A stretch of DNA of 64,000 nt from Leptodontidium sp. MPI-SDFR-AT-0119 (Eukaryota > Ascomycota > Leotiomycetes > Helotiales > Leptodontidiaceae): NCBI GenBank assembly GCA_020726505.1, contig JAHLEZ010000004.1, positions 2,914,001-2,978,000 on the forward strand. Direction: 5' to 3'. The notes beneath the pieces were generated by a model. The model saw only the letters and a program-made list of their open reading frames with translations, did no database searches and was not told the origin of the DNA. A program made the position numbers and the translations under genes. Shown here in pieces: positions 54,044 to 64,000 of this stretch (positions are counted from its first letter, which is position 1; every line of letters starts with the position of its first letter).

Positions 54044-55425
54044 TTATTCTGCAGCTACTCTCACTAGAACCTTCTTCGTCGCACTCTTCTTGGAGTTGAA
54101 GGCTTCCAAGCCCTTCAAGATATTCTCAACTCCAACATCACCTATAACCTCATACTCCATTGGCTTCAGTGAACCATCGGCCAAATACTTCTCCAGTGTT
54201 GGAATGAAATCCTCAATGTCCTGGTTTACTTGCAGGATACTTTCATCGCCTGTCTTGCCAATTTTCCCGAGAGAAACCATGTTGATCTGGATCCCTTGTT
54301 TTGGTTCAATGGGCACCCTGGATGATATCAGTCAAGTTTCTCACATGCACACCACAATTGGCTCACCAGTCATTAGTGGTAGCGAAGTGCTTTACTTCCA
54401 CCTTAGGATCGCCATGTTGAGCAAGTGCTTCCATGCCAGTTTGCGATGCCATCGCACTTGCATCAAACACACGGCTGAACTTCCCACCTGTGACACTAGC
54501 GATTTCTTTCAGCTGTTCTTCAAGAGGTAGCTTGTAGTTGAAAGTTGCATCTGCCCCAACGGTTTTCAAAAACTGTGCTCTTGTCAGCATCATTATCTAC
54601 CGCGGGAGATATTATCCCATACCCCATCATTTGCTGGCGAGCAAGATCCGAGGACTTTGAATCCGCACAGTTTTGCGATCTAGCTGTAGTGAGCATGTTG
54701 AAATCCTGAGTGATGGAATGCTTTACTTGGACTGCAAATTGACCAACACTACCCGCGGCACCGAGGACCAGAATCCATTCCTCGCCCACCTTCCCTTCAG
54801 TGGATTTCAATTCAACGTCAGCACCACTGACCAATCCCAAACACGCAGTCTAGACCCATCAGCATCACTCCGAATTTACAGACTCTTACACTCACCAACA
54901 ACCCAACACCGAGTGTAGCAGCCTGTTCTCGGCTGACATTTTCCGGCTTCTTGAACGTAATGTTCTCATCCATCAAGAACTACTCCCCAGAAATGACATA
55001 ATCAGTATCGCCTCGCAGCACACTCACACGTAAACTGTTTGCACTCACGTATTCCTGGAACGTCGAATACCCAGGCGCACCCAGTCTCGTGCATCCAAAC
55101 ACCGAATCTCCAACTTTGAACTTCGTCACTTCGCTTCCGACCTCAACAACGGTTCCAGAAGCATCGCAACCGAGGACGATCGGCCATGAGAGGACCAAGA
55201 AGCCAGCGCGCATGAATTCTTCCCTGGTTCGCTGTTAGCGGAGTGACATTGACATACAACGTCACGGAATGGTAAGCCACGAGGGAGAGAGGTAACGAAC
55301 ACAGGATTAATGCCCGTCACCAACGATTTGACCAGGATCTGTTTGCGCGCTGGTTTCGGGACTTCGAGATAATCGACTGGGAGGAACTGCCCTCCGGCTT
55401 CAGCGAGGAGAATGCCTTTCATCAT
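54044..55425 (-). CDS. Zinc-free MDR oxidoreductase (enoyl-reductase/ToxD-like), one phase conflict
   Basis: Seven exons are inferred: 55425-55303, 55231-55028, 54979-54896, 54849-54727, 54679-54623, 54579-54367 and 54317-54044; about 360 residues. The MDR fold is clear. The GroES-like N-half has LPVDYLEVPKPARKQILVK and WPIVLGCDASGTVVEVGS, then KVGDSVFG. The Rossmann half has the NADPH-binding GAAGSVGQFAVQIAK, FKVLGSCSPAND and VGADATFNYKLP, then ATKKVLVRVAAE at the end. There are no structural-zinc cysteines. Exon 5 ends in phase 0 with GATGGG before GTATGG, but exon 6 needs phase 2: one G too many in the GGGG run at 54622-54625. All other junctions are canonical. So this is a working gene with a sequence error or odd splice, or a very young pseudogene. 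The exon 1/2 join also has an alternative. Confidence 0.8.
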
Positions 55426-56938
55426 TGCGAAAGCTGTCGATTTCTTGATATCGAGTCGAAAGCAAACCGAGAGGTAGTTCAGAAGACAGAATGACTCAAC
55501 CAGATAATCCGAAGGCAAAAGAAGATTTTCGATTCCAACTTCTTGAAGCGCAAAGCAAAACAATAATACAGCTCAGCACAATCTTCTAGATCACATCAAC
55601 CCCTCAACTCAATTCCCCACACCAGACCCTCCCCTCTATATACCCCAACCCACCATCCAAGCCACCCTCCTCAAGCAACCATCTTCAAGCCACAAAGCGC
55701 CTCCATCCATCACCATTCTCACCCACAGTACTACAATAATACAGTACTCAGAATCCCCTCACCCAGGCTGCAGGCAATACGCCATCACCACCTCCCGCCT
55801 CATGGTCTGAATGGAAGGAGTTTAACCTCCTCCTGCATGTGCTCCCATTCGCACCCCCCGCGACACGAGGTTCACGAATCGAGAAACAGTCAATATCAAG
55901 CCACGAACGCCAATCCGGCAGTGAAAATATCTCATTGGTGAGCTGAGGTGCTTTAACCCCGCGTCGAGCAAATGGGAAGGGTGGTGCCAGAATGCCAAGG
56001 TGGGGCTGAGGATAAGTCGACTGTTTTGACAGTTTGGTGACAGCTGGTGATGGTGCGGGGAGAAGGGGGTAGGTTAGCGAGTCACGAGAGAGGTTCTGGG
56101 TTCGAGGGGTGTTCTTCTAGTGGTAGGTCTGGACGGGAGTACGTTGTGCGATGTAAGACGGCGTGATGTTGAGGCTCTGATTATTTTTGGTGGTGTTGTT
56201 TGTGGCTTCAATGTCCATCTTTTTAGTACACTGTAAGGCTGGCTAACACATGTTAATCGATTAGTAGGATTAACTACTGGAGATAAGAAGATGGTTTTTG
56301 ATTGGGGGGAAGGAGGACAATATGCGGAAAGTGGATATGTCCATCCTCTAGCTTGTATTGTGAACGGTAAATCCGAAGTTGCCCTTCAAGTGTTTAGTTT
56401 TCGTTGTTGTTGAGGAGTAAGCGGAGTGTTACTTGTCCGAAATCTCACTTGTCTGAGTTTAACTTAGATCGCAGATCAGGTTGGTAGTCTTCGAATGGAT
56501 TTAATGGAATTCTTGTTTCATCTTGCTTGCGCTACTTTTCTCAGAAGTCCGTTTACTATTGGTACATGTGCTGTATGTCTGTCGACTGAGCTTTGTGCGC
56601 GCTGTCTGCTGAGACTCTCAATTCACCACCCTTTCAGTGCGAGAACCTCGAAGACAGAATAGCAGATCATATTCAGTGATAAGCCCATCATCCTTACCAC
56701 TTCAAGACCAAGTCTCAGAACGACCAGCAATTCTGAGACCCAAAATCACATCCCCATCCCATTTCCTTCTGCTCTGCTAAGAGCAAATTCCCCAAGAAAA
56801 ACCGACCAATTCAAAGGCCCAATATCGCGGTACCCTCCATCCAAACATTCCAGATATGGATCTCATACAATTCATCACCAGAAAGAAACCAGAAGATAGC
56901 CCCAATCTCCGTGTATCCCCTCCAGTCCGCAATATCCT
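55426..56938. other. 1.5-kb gene-free stretch
   Basis: Upstream of the oxidoreductase gene. No convincing coding frame, RNA or repeat is seen on either strand. Confidence 0.5.
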
Positions 56939-57815
56939 TCAACATCGGCGAATCAAGAACAACCAACCATCGCCCATCCCAAAAGGCGACGGGAGATCAA
57001 CCGGCCAGTGCCGGCAATCCCACTTCTTCCGCATCTGGCGCCAGAAACCGTAGTCCGAATACCGCGCTTCCAACTTCTTCTCCTCGTCGAATATCTTACT
57101 ACCAATCATAAACCGAGTCGGCCTGTCTCTGCCATACTTCGTTCGCAGCAGAAGTGGCATGTGCCGTTCTTGATCGATTGTGTTGAAGCCAGTTGGGAAG
57201 CGGTACTTCTCCACGCCCAGGAAACGGCGGACGACAGATTGAAGGCGCGTACATCCTTGGTAGCTACCGGGTCTCATTGTGCCGTTGCCAGCATAACTTG
57301 TTCGACCTCTGATGAAGCGACCTTGACCTAGGTTGATGGGTTCTGGAAGGCAGGTTTTGAGGAGGCGGTAAAAGGATGAGCAAGTAAGGCCGAGGCAGAC
57401 AGCTGAGCATTGATCGACATCGACAAGTATCTCAAGGATCTGGAGAACGACCTCTTTTGAAAGATTTCCAAGTTCGGCTGGGGGCTCTTTGGGTGGGCGT
57501 TAGACTTCCTTTAAAGAATTCTATGAGGTTTAGTTTAGACTCGCCTTCGCCTTCGCTTTCGCTTTCATCAGAATCAGAACCATAACCAAAGTCTTCCTCA
57601 AGCTCTAATTCGCTCATGTGGATACTAGGAACGAGATCCTGGGTGATCATGTCGTTGTTAATTTTTGAAGGGCTTTGGATGAGTTGGATGAGGAGCGCGT
57701 ATGATAGGACCTGGCCTCCGCTGGTTATCAGTGCGACTGCTGGAGATGGCGTGGAATGCATGCTTGTATTGGGAATGTTGCTGAGACTTGAATTCGACAT
57801 GCCAGCAAGTATCAA
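56939..57815 (-). pseudogene. F-box-like gene with apparent frameshift
   Basis: Two frames join into one protein if one base is dropped from the GGGGG run at 57480-57484. The upstream frame begins at 57815 or 57800 and ends with an acidic stretch (DFGYGSDSDESESEGEGESK) and KLNLIEFFKGSLTPTQRAP. The downstream frame opens with an F-box-like segment (AELGNLSKEVVLQILEILV, then CLGLTCSSFYRLLK). It runs on through GVEKYRFPTGFNTIDQERH and YGRDRPTRFMIGSKIFDEEK to the end at 56939. F-box proteins link substrates to SCF ubiquitin ligases; fungal accessory copies vary greatly. A long intron removing the acidic stretch is an alternative to a frameshift. About 280 residues if continuous. Confidence 0.6.
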
Positions 57816-58118
57816 TTGTGGTTGTAGAAAGTAGTGGTTCTGAGGTTCAAAGTTGTAGGAAGAGGAGGGGCAATAATGTTCGAAAGCGCCGTGTTATGGC
57901 ATTTCAAGTGGTTTGTAAGTGAGAACATCTGTTTCACCACAATCCAGAACATTAGTAAATTGACGAGTTCACTTTGAACTCTGTTTCAACATACACTTGG
58001 TACAAGCCACAGGGCTACATCCCAAGACAAAGCGGACAACACGTTGTTTATCCAGGAACAGCGCTGTCCCTGACTTGGATGCTGGCAGTTAGGGAAGCGT
58101 TTCGACTATTAGCTAGAC

Positions 58119-59775
58119 TCAATCAATCCCATATCTGTCGTACCATCCAGTCATGAAGGATGGCATGAAATCCTCCACTCCAACAAGACTGATTCTTGCA
58201 TTGCTTTCTGGGACGCTTGGGGTGGAAGGTACAGGGGTTAAATCATACGGAGGTGGCTCCACAGTTGGGATCACGTCTGAACCCAAACCCCGATCCAACC
58301 CAGAATTCAGAGGCAAGAAGCAGTTGCTCCTTGCAGTATATTCAGTGCTGTCACTGGGAATGATCCCCAAGCTTTCAACCGATACGTCGAAGATTTTTTT
58401 CGAGAGCCGTTCTTGGACTTCTTTCACCGCGTCTCCCTGATTCTTGTGTGCGAATCACGATTTCCTTCAAGTTTGGTAACTTCGATTCACCTCCAGTGCA
58501 TACCTCAGCGAGCAGATTTTTGAGACCGGCGGGTTGCTCCCAAACATTTCCAACTAGCAAAGAGATTCTGTCCACAGAAGTGGGAAGTATGTCTCTTAGC
58601 GGCGGGTTTGTGGTACTAGTTTCTCCACGAAATGTGCTTAGATCGGAAGGTATCGACAGCAATTCCATGTCTAATTCTAGTTGCTTCAGTTTTCGGAAGT
58701 TCTTCATGGACTTGACGAACGTGGCAGATGGACCAAGAGAGCTGTGCAAGGAGAAAGACAAGTTCTGGAGGCGGTCTCCACAACCATGCTCGACCGCAGT
58801 CATCATTGCAGCCGAGTCTAGGAGTGGACAGTCAGACTTCCAATGAAGGTTCTCGTCGTAGCTAAACTTCAGTGTGTGAAGTTGAGGTAGCCACGTTAAG
58901 AAATCTTCCAATCCTCTTGGATCAAAGTACACCCCAGCGAGTTCTACTCTCCACGTTCACGCCTGCACCATATGCCTCAGGAAGCTAAAGCTTCTGAGAA
59001 AGGGTGTACTCTGGGAATCCACGGCTGATCCCTGCTTTGAAGTCTTTGACACCATGGATGCGCGTGAACGGCAAAAGCGCAGACAGTTCAGACCACCTAT
59101 TATAGCTCCAATGGGTCGTTGGAAGTGTAGAAGTCAGGTTCGAAAGGCCTGCTGTTGAATATCGAGAGTTGTTGGCCTCCCGAACGACAGATTGGAGCAG
59201 CTCTTTCGATTTGCGCACTGTTTGCATTGAGAGCGGCCAATTCTCGGGAAGAGAAATAACAGTCGCGTTTCGGAGAAGGCTGAGTAGGACCATAGAGGTA
59301 TACGCCTCGTTGTCAACGACTTCGGCTCCAAATGTATCAAGGGTCACCGAGTCTATGACCGTATCAGCGCTAATACCGCTCTCCTTCAGACATGTCGAAC
59401 TCTTGAGCAGTCGCAGAAACTTTTCCGATTCCCTAACTTTATTGAACAGTGATGCCATGCGAGTTGGAGTGCATGAGGCGTGGTCCTTGGTGAAGTTTGC
59501 GTGGATAATGTACCCCATAATCAACGGATTTCGGCTATTTGCAGCAGAAGATAGATTGAAGAAGGGCAGAAGTCCTCGGCGTCCTGGAATGGGCCATGTG
59601 CTTCATCATAGGCGAAATGACGATATCTTCTTTTGAGACGGCTGTGTTCGTCAAGGTTCTGAGAGCCAGCTTCCCACGCTTTGCGACAACTCAAGACAAG
59701 ACTCTCAAATCCTTCGGGGCGTGAATGTTCGACGATCTGGGATAAAAGCTCCAGGGGGAGATTCAGCAGAGCCAT
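58119..59775 (-). pseudogene. Decayed F-box/leucine-rich gene with at least four lesions
   Basis: The start MALLNLPLELLSQIVEHSRP at 59775 is a clear F-box, followed by LSCRKAWEAG. Lesions in order: (1) one base missing near 59565-59585, after which the frame continues LLPFFNLSSAANSRNP; (2) an in-frame TAG at 58985-58987 between TLSQKL and LPEAYGAGVN; (3) one extra base near 58941-58946, then LAGVYFDPRGLEDFLTWL; (4) one extra base in the CCC run at 58435-58437, then DAVKEVQERLSKKIFDV, ending at 58119. Between lesions the protein texture is good, with leucine-rich segments (LPQLHTLKFSYDEN, MKNFRKLKQLELDMELL). The parent protein would be about 540 residues. No splice sites explain all breaks. 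Confidence 0.8.
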
Positions 59776-60131
59776 TTTTGGCGATATTCCCCCGTAAGGG
59801 AGGTTGTTTGCAGACGATTCTGATGATGCAATCAGATGATAAGTTCAAGTAAGCGAAGAGAAAGTTTAGCACAGAGACTAGACAGGACCGAACGTCATGG
59901 TGGGCGCGGCCAGAATTCGATGTAACGGAACCACCCAGATATCAGTGCCAAATAGATTCCATTTGAAACCGAGAAAGCAAAATGATTTGGAGGCGGTGTT
60001 GCAAACTTCCAGCCCAAACTTGTACCGATCAATGGAAATCGTCACGTGAGAGTGAGCAACGAGGCGATGGACCCAGACAACCAATGCTAATCATTGCGTT
60101 CATCAGTGGTCCAGCGTGTTTAATGCGTGGA
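59776..60131. other. Spacer between the F-box pseudogene and the 2EXR gene
   Basis: About 350 bases with no gene seen; it holds the former promoter of the F-box gene and the 3' end of the 2EXR gene. Confidence 0.5.
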
Positions 60132-61121
60132 CTACCAAGATGGCATCCATATTTCTTCGATAGATTGCACAAACTTCAGACGTGGCATTCGCCCCTCCCA
60201 TCCAGCCGGCCATTGATCCTCAAGCTTCCACAGCTCCTCCACCCACTGGCCCTCCGTTCGATTCCTCCATTCAACTGGTAGCATTCTCTCACTCTTCTTT
60301 ACTATCAAAATCACCTCTTTCAAATACTGCATTTTAACCAGATATCTCGCCGGTACCCACCAACCACTCCCACCCCAGTTCTTCCAGAACTGGAAACGGC
60401 CTGTTGCCCAGAACTTGTACGGGGGCATGGCGATGTGGACATTGAGAACTATTCTCTGAAGGTCCGGCAATTGTTGGGCGGCAATGCCGGCGAATCGATT
60501 CAGTTGCACCACGCTGTTACAACTGCTTACATTGACACTGAGGTGGATAATATCTGCTGAGGGGTTGACGATGAGCCCGGTCACGGGCGGTTCTGAAGGA
60601 AGTGACTTCTGCATCCTTGAAGTCGGATTGGCCACTGCCTGTCCCCAAAGATCGTATTCGTCTTCGAGACATCTTCGATATTCCTTCAAAAGCACATCTC
60701 GGCTTTCGTGACAGGCCAGGAGGACACCAGGCAACGGCAGCAGATTCCGGGTTTTCGGGGGAAACATATCGCAGCCACAATCACGGGAGGGAGAACATAG
60801 TGTGATAATCATATGGTGTGGTTCAGTGTCCATAGAATTGTAAATTGGAAGATCTGGGCGTTGCTCGACTGGCCCTTGTATGAATCTTGGTCCACTTGAT
60901 CTGCTCCCACCCACCATTGAGGGGCTGAAATCGTGGAGATGAACGCGGACAGTGCGCAACGGTGCTGTATAACCCCATATCTTGAGCCTCAACTCAACTG
61001 GCAGCTCGGGGAATTGATGGAAGGTTTCGAGAGGTGGGTAACTAGGCTTGGTGTCTTGAGGTTTACTGGAAGAGGAGAGAATCCACGACAGTGCTGAGCT
61101 GGCAGACTGAATGAGATCCAT
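60132..61121 (-). CDS. 2EXR-domain fungal protein
   Basis: Intact single-exon frame of 329 residues. After a Ser-rich N-terminus comes the 2EXR signature FHQFPELPVELRLKIWGYT (about 34-52). This F-box-related fungal domain is followed by LLACHESRDVLLKEY (about 130-145), the second conserved block of these proteins. The middle has hydrophobic strands (TGLIVNPSADIIHLSV, LQRIVLNVHIAM) and a Trp-rich segment (FWKNWGGSGWWVPARY). The family is greatly expanded in Leotiomycetes and Dothideomycetes; its function is not established. Unlike the two F-box genes just before it, this one shows no break. Confidence 0.85.
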   Translation of the reverse strand: MDLIQSASSALSWILSSSSKPQDTKPSYPPLETFHQFPELPVELRLKIWGYTAPLRTVRVHLHDFSPSMVGGSRSSGPRFIQGPVEQRPDLPIYNSMDTEPHHMIITLCSPSRDCGCDMFPPKTRNLLPLPGVLLACHESRDVLLKEYRRCLEDEYDLWGQAVANPTSRMQKSLPSEPPVTGLIVNPSADIIHLSVNVSSCNSVVQLNRFAGIAAQQLPDLQRIVLNVHIAMPPYKFWATGRFQFWKNWGGSGWWVPARYLVKMQYLKEVILIVKKSERMLPVEWRNRTEGQWVEELWKLEDQWPAGWEGRMPRLKFVQSIEEIWMPSW

Positions 61122-61639
61122 TCCAGAGTGGAATGTAGAAGTTAATGGATTAAGTTATATTATATAATGGAATTCGCGAGCTGACTCGTGGTCGAGTACA
61201 AAGGACGAGAAGACTTAGAAGAGATCGCGTTAAATAGTGTGTGTGAGAGAGAGAGAGCCAAATTTAGGCAGCAAGGACAGTTGTTCCAAGCTATTTCGAG
61301 CCGAGCTGACGAGGATTAATGAATTGAACAGATTGATATCAGCAGTGAGGAGTATTGTCAAAAGATCTTGAAGTGAGTGGGCAAACGTCCTTATAATCGA
61401 GTCATCCAGAGAGCGGTGATGTCTTGATGTTTTGTTGGTGTTGAGTGGAGTGGAGTGGTTTGGGTTTCGGTGGTTGGCGTCCGGATTCTCGGCGTATCTG
61501 CTGCAATCAGTCAAGCGAACCAATCACCTGTCGCTTTAGTGAACAGGTGGTAAGCTTTAGGGCGGCAAATTGCAAAAACCTCTATTTAATGAAATAAGGG
61601 TTTTTACTCTCATCCAGTCAGTGACATGATTCGGAGGAA
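61122..61639. other. Intergenic with GA microsatellite
   Basis: Upstream of the 2EXR gene. A GTGTGTGAGAGAGAGAGAG tract lies near 61239-61256. No gene is seen before the tRNA. Confidence 0.5.
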
Positions 61640-61710
61640 AGCAATTTGGCGCAGAGGAAGCGCGCGGGGCTCATAACCCTGAGGTCCCAAGATCGAAACT
61701 TGGAATTGCT
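61640..61710 (+). tRNA. tRNA-Met (CAT anticodon), elongator type
   Basis: A 71-nt cloverleaf with no intron. The acceptor stem AGCAATT pairs fully with AATTGCT. The D arm is GCGC/GCGC with loop AGAGGAA. The anticodon stem is CGGGG/CCCTG (one G-T pair) with loop CTCATAA, anticodon CAT. The variable loop is AGGTC. The T stem is CCAAG/CTTGG with loop ATCGAAA (first loop base A instead of T). The first acceptor pair is A-T and the gene is followed by a T-rich stretch (TTTATTTTTG) that can end RNA polymerase III transcription. An initiator identity is not excluded. Confidence 0.88.
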
Positions 61711-61772
61711 ATCAATTTATTTTTGCCCTTGCATAAGCATGACTTCATGACAAAGTTTACTCGGTCTTGAAT

Positions 61773-62150
61773 ACTATGCAATCTTTTTTTTTTTTTTAAA
61801 GAATCTTACAAAAAGTAACCCCTGATTTTTTGCATTCCAGGTTTGTTCAACTTTTGTTCTTGCCTTGATTTTAGGCTGCGATAATTAGCCGAGGCGTCAG
61901 ATTTCACTCTCTTCCTCATTTCAATACTTCACTCTAGGACAAAAATTTTATTTTATTTTATTTTTTATTTTTTTTTATTTTTATAAATTGTTAAAACATT
62001 TATCTTATATAGACTTTTATTTCTGGCTCAAAGTCAAAACCTCGAATCATTTCCTAGTATTCCAAAACCCCCCTCCATTTAGACCCCCTCCATTTCAGAA
62101 CCCTCTATTTAAGAATTCGTCGAAAATGAAAAGGATCCACCCTCAGCGCT
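61773..62150. repeat. AT-rich low-complexity tract
   Basis: Contains a T-run of about 15 near 61784-61798 and irregular TTTTATTTTATTT repeats at 61948-61985. Direct duplications such as CCCCCTCCATTTAGA/CCCCCTCCATTTCAGA occur at 62070-62100. No gene. Confidence 0.7.
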
Positions 62151-62225
62151 CAAGTTAATGATGCCGAAGAAATGCTAACAAGCGTGACTATAGGACTCTT
62201 TACGAATCAACAGCGTCAAAGGCAC

Positions 62226-62612
62226 TTAACAGCATTTAATTATTTGGACAGGTCTTTCGTCGTTATCAACGAAGAACAGGCCGAGAAGGTCATTCTTTAC
62301 GCAGCGATGCTGCTCCAACAACACGTCCAACACGTCGCGGGGAGTTTGAAATACTCTTCTGCTCTTCAATTCGCTCTTCAAAAGTTCCCTATTGTCTCGA
62401 ATTGGCTTACTGCGTCTCTGCTCGGGAATGGGCTTTCGTGGCCTGCAGATGTTGCATTGAAACTTTACATCGATGAATTGATGTGTTGTGACGCATTTCT
62501 CGGAACGTCTGGAACTTCTATTCCTGACCTGGCGGCAATCCCCAAAAGAATGGGTGGTTTGGCGGCATTCATGGCCGCAGTTCCAGCGTTTCCAGATCTC
62601 GGTACACATCAT
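62226..62612 (-). CDS. Small Cys-rich protein starting MC, CGH motif
   Basis: The open frame runs to 62795, but the best start is the tandem Met pair at 62612/62609. This gives 127-128 residues beginning MCTEIWKRWNCGHECRQTTH. Fungal proteins of this type begin MC, with an aromatic, then CGH and further Cys pairs (here FGDCRQ, SEKCVTTH, QCNICRP), probably binding zinc. The C-terminal half is basic, then hydrophobic (VLDVLLEQHRCV, DLLGLFFVDNDERP). A frame on the opposite strand (62172-62621) is open too but lacks motifs. No function is known for the group. Confidence 0.62.
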   Translation of the reverse strand: MMCTEIWKRWNCGHECRQTTHSFGDCRQVRNRSSRRSEKCVTTHQFIDVKFQCNICRPRKPIPEQRRSKPIRDNRELLKSELKSRRVFQTPRDVLDVLLEQHRCVKNDLLGLFFVDNDERPVQIIKCC

Positions 62613-63152
62613 GACGTTTAAGTATTCTGAGGTGGAGTTTTGGGCTGGATAAGGAGGGAAGGGTGAGTGGCTGGAATAGGGCTGGTATGTGATAACGAAG
62701 AGAAGGTAAATGTTTCGAGACCAGGAAACATCTTTTATCTTATCCAACAATCTTTGTGCTGTTTCTCGAGATAATGAATAGAACAGAGGCAACAATGTCC
62801 ATTGTCGACCAAAATCTTTATGATCCTAAAGTTAGACGAGTAAGAGTACCCTTCTTGGTTGTGCTCTTTGGAGAACAAGGTTCTTTGAATTCGATCCCTG
62901 CAGCATCAGCACAGAGCGATATCCATGAGAGTCAATTCACAGAGATTTCTCAAATGCTGACGACCCAACCTCAATTGCCAATTCGCCTAGCAAAACGCAG
63001 CTAGCTCAGTGCTAGACCGAATTTTATTTGAAACTCATCATCAGTCCAAGTCAACTTATTTCAGTACAAGTTTTCAAACAAAATTAGTCCCCACATACAT
63101 CGTGTTTAAACTAATTAATCGTGCTATTTAAGTTACATGAAAAATTATCAAA
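62613..63152. other. Intergenic, no gene seen
   Basis: 540 bases between two co-oriented minus-strand Cys-rich genes. AT-rich at 63005-63152, probably the 3' end of the next gene. Confidence 0.5.
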
Positions 63153-63578
63153 TTATACATCGACTTTCTTCATCTCTCTCTCGACAGCCAAACTCTTTCC
63201 CTGTTCCACTTTTGCTGCCTCCTTGACCTTTGCCACCTTCGCCGCATTAACAGCATCCACCCTCCTCTCCTCTGAGAGTCTGTCTTCTTCGGCCTCTTTC
63301 TTCTTAAAAAGCAACTTGGATCTCAACCTCCTTTTCAAGGCCCCGTCTTGTCTCGCCTTGCTAACCACCTTAGCCGTCATAGATTCCTCGTCAATCTTCT
63401 TGCTACACTTGTTGCAAACGATTCCGATAGCTTGACACCAGTCTTTGTCTTTTTCGACGTACTTACTTCGAGCATTGGATGTTGCTTCAGCATGTTGTGG
63501 ACACTCCAACGGGCAGTATTTCGGAACACTATCAAAATTGGTATCACAGATTGAGCAGTGTTGGCGAATTATACACAT
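63153..63578 (-). CDS. Small Cys/His protein with Lys/Ala-rich helix
   Basis: 141 residues, single exon, beginning MCIIRQHCSICDTNFDSV. Four or five potential zinc-binding pairs lie in the first 65 residues (HCSIC, KYCPLECPQH, WCQAIGIVCNKCSKK). The rest is a long charged helix rich in Lys, Glu, Ala and Arg (LLFKKKEAEEDRLSEERR, VAKVKEAAKVEQGK), likely a coiled coil. It starts MC like the gene at 62612 and lies next to it on the same strand, suggesting a small family cluster. The ATG at 63578 has AT-rich upstream sequence. Function unknown. Confidence 0.62.
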   Translation of the reverse strand: MCIIRQHCSICDTNFDSVPKYCPLECPQHAEATSNARSKYVEKDKDWCQAIGIVCNKCSKKIDEESMTAKVVSKARQDGALKRRLRSKLLFKKKEAEEDRLSEERRVDAVNAAKVAKVKEAAKVEQGKSLAVEREMKKVDV

Positions 63579-64000
63579 GTTGTCTATTTGTGTTTACGTA
63601 TAGTGAGGTATAAAGATGCTATGATACTGGTGATATACAGAGTGTATGCATAAGACTTGGTATATAAAGGAGCAAAAAGTATGAGACAAAGGAGTGCAGA
63701 GGAGAGGGGCATTAAATAGAACTGACAAAGACGCTGTTTATCAGCAGGACAAAGGTTCGAACCTAATGAATTCTTATTTCCCAAGGGTCACTACATTGTG
63801 TTCCAGACCTATCTTTCCTCGAAGCCATCGACGTCCTTTGATCCCAACAAACTTCATTGTAAAAGTACCAAATTCATTGTCTTTCAAAGACATTCAACAT
63901 TCTCGTCCGCTGCATTTAAATCAACGTCACATCCTAACCCCCCAACTCTTCAGATCTCATTCCTCAGCACTCCAGTACCACTCCTCTTCCTCCTAACCCC
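63579..64000. other. Right end of window, no gene seen
   Basis: Upstream region of the Cys/His gene. The plus-strand frame at 63694-63996 is CT-rich with no domain. A gene may begin beyond the window. Confidence 0.5.

Noticed and set aside
62172..62621. 149-codon plus-strand frame
   Set aside because: It overlaps the minus-strand Cys-rich frame, which has the MC...CGH pattern and Cys pairs of a known fungal type. The plus frame has no motif.
63736..63765. T-arm-like sequence AAGGTTCGAACCT suggesting a tRNA
   Set aside because: No acceptor, D or anticodon stems can be paired around it; it is a short palindrome.

Overview
This is nuclear DNA of a filamentous ascomycete (Pezizomycotina; the gene set would fit a leotiomycete, but that is only an impression). 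The genes carry many 48-130 nt introns with GTAAGT-like donors and CTAAC/CTGAC branch points. The families are fungal: a Zn2Cys6 regulator, a hybrid histidine kinase, 2EXR and F-box genes, a GPI-type wall protein and a small cysteine-rich secreted protein. Exon joins were made by hand from splice sites, reading phase and family motifs.

Left part (1-16 kb): an alpha/beta hydrolase; a broken HD-domain (cyanamide hydratase-like) gene tail-to-tail with an intact relative; an unknown Pro/Ser-rich protein; a Zn2Cys6 regulator with a spliced 5' leader; an MscL-type mechanosensitive channel divergent from a YAR1-like ankyrin protein; and a Cys/Trp-rich protein with no visible start.

Centre (16-51 kb): a 2,726-residue protein with two sacsin-type HSP90-like ATPase modules and a C-terminal BTB domain; a phosphotransferase-like gene preceded by a 15-bp tandem repeat; a 1,600-residue SNF2 helicase; an auxilin/Swa2-like J protein; two small membrane proteins; a 56-residue cysteine-rich secretory peptide split by an intron; a nine- or ten-exon hybrid histidine kinase; a calcineurin-like phosphoesterase; and a GPI-anchor-type protein.

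Right part (51-64 kb): a GH18 chitinase-like protein, then a stretch of decaying genes (a remnant at 52 kb, an MDR oxidoreductase with one reading-phase conflict, and two F-box genes, one with at least four lesions), an intact 2EXR gene, an elongator-type tRNA-Met, an AT-rich tract and two small MC-starting Cys-rich genes.

The housekeeping-type genes (YAR1, Swa2, SNF2, tRNA) are intact. The lesions fall in accessory families. There is no obvious operon-like or biosynthetic cluster. The most unusual single object is the sacsin-BTB protein.
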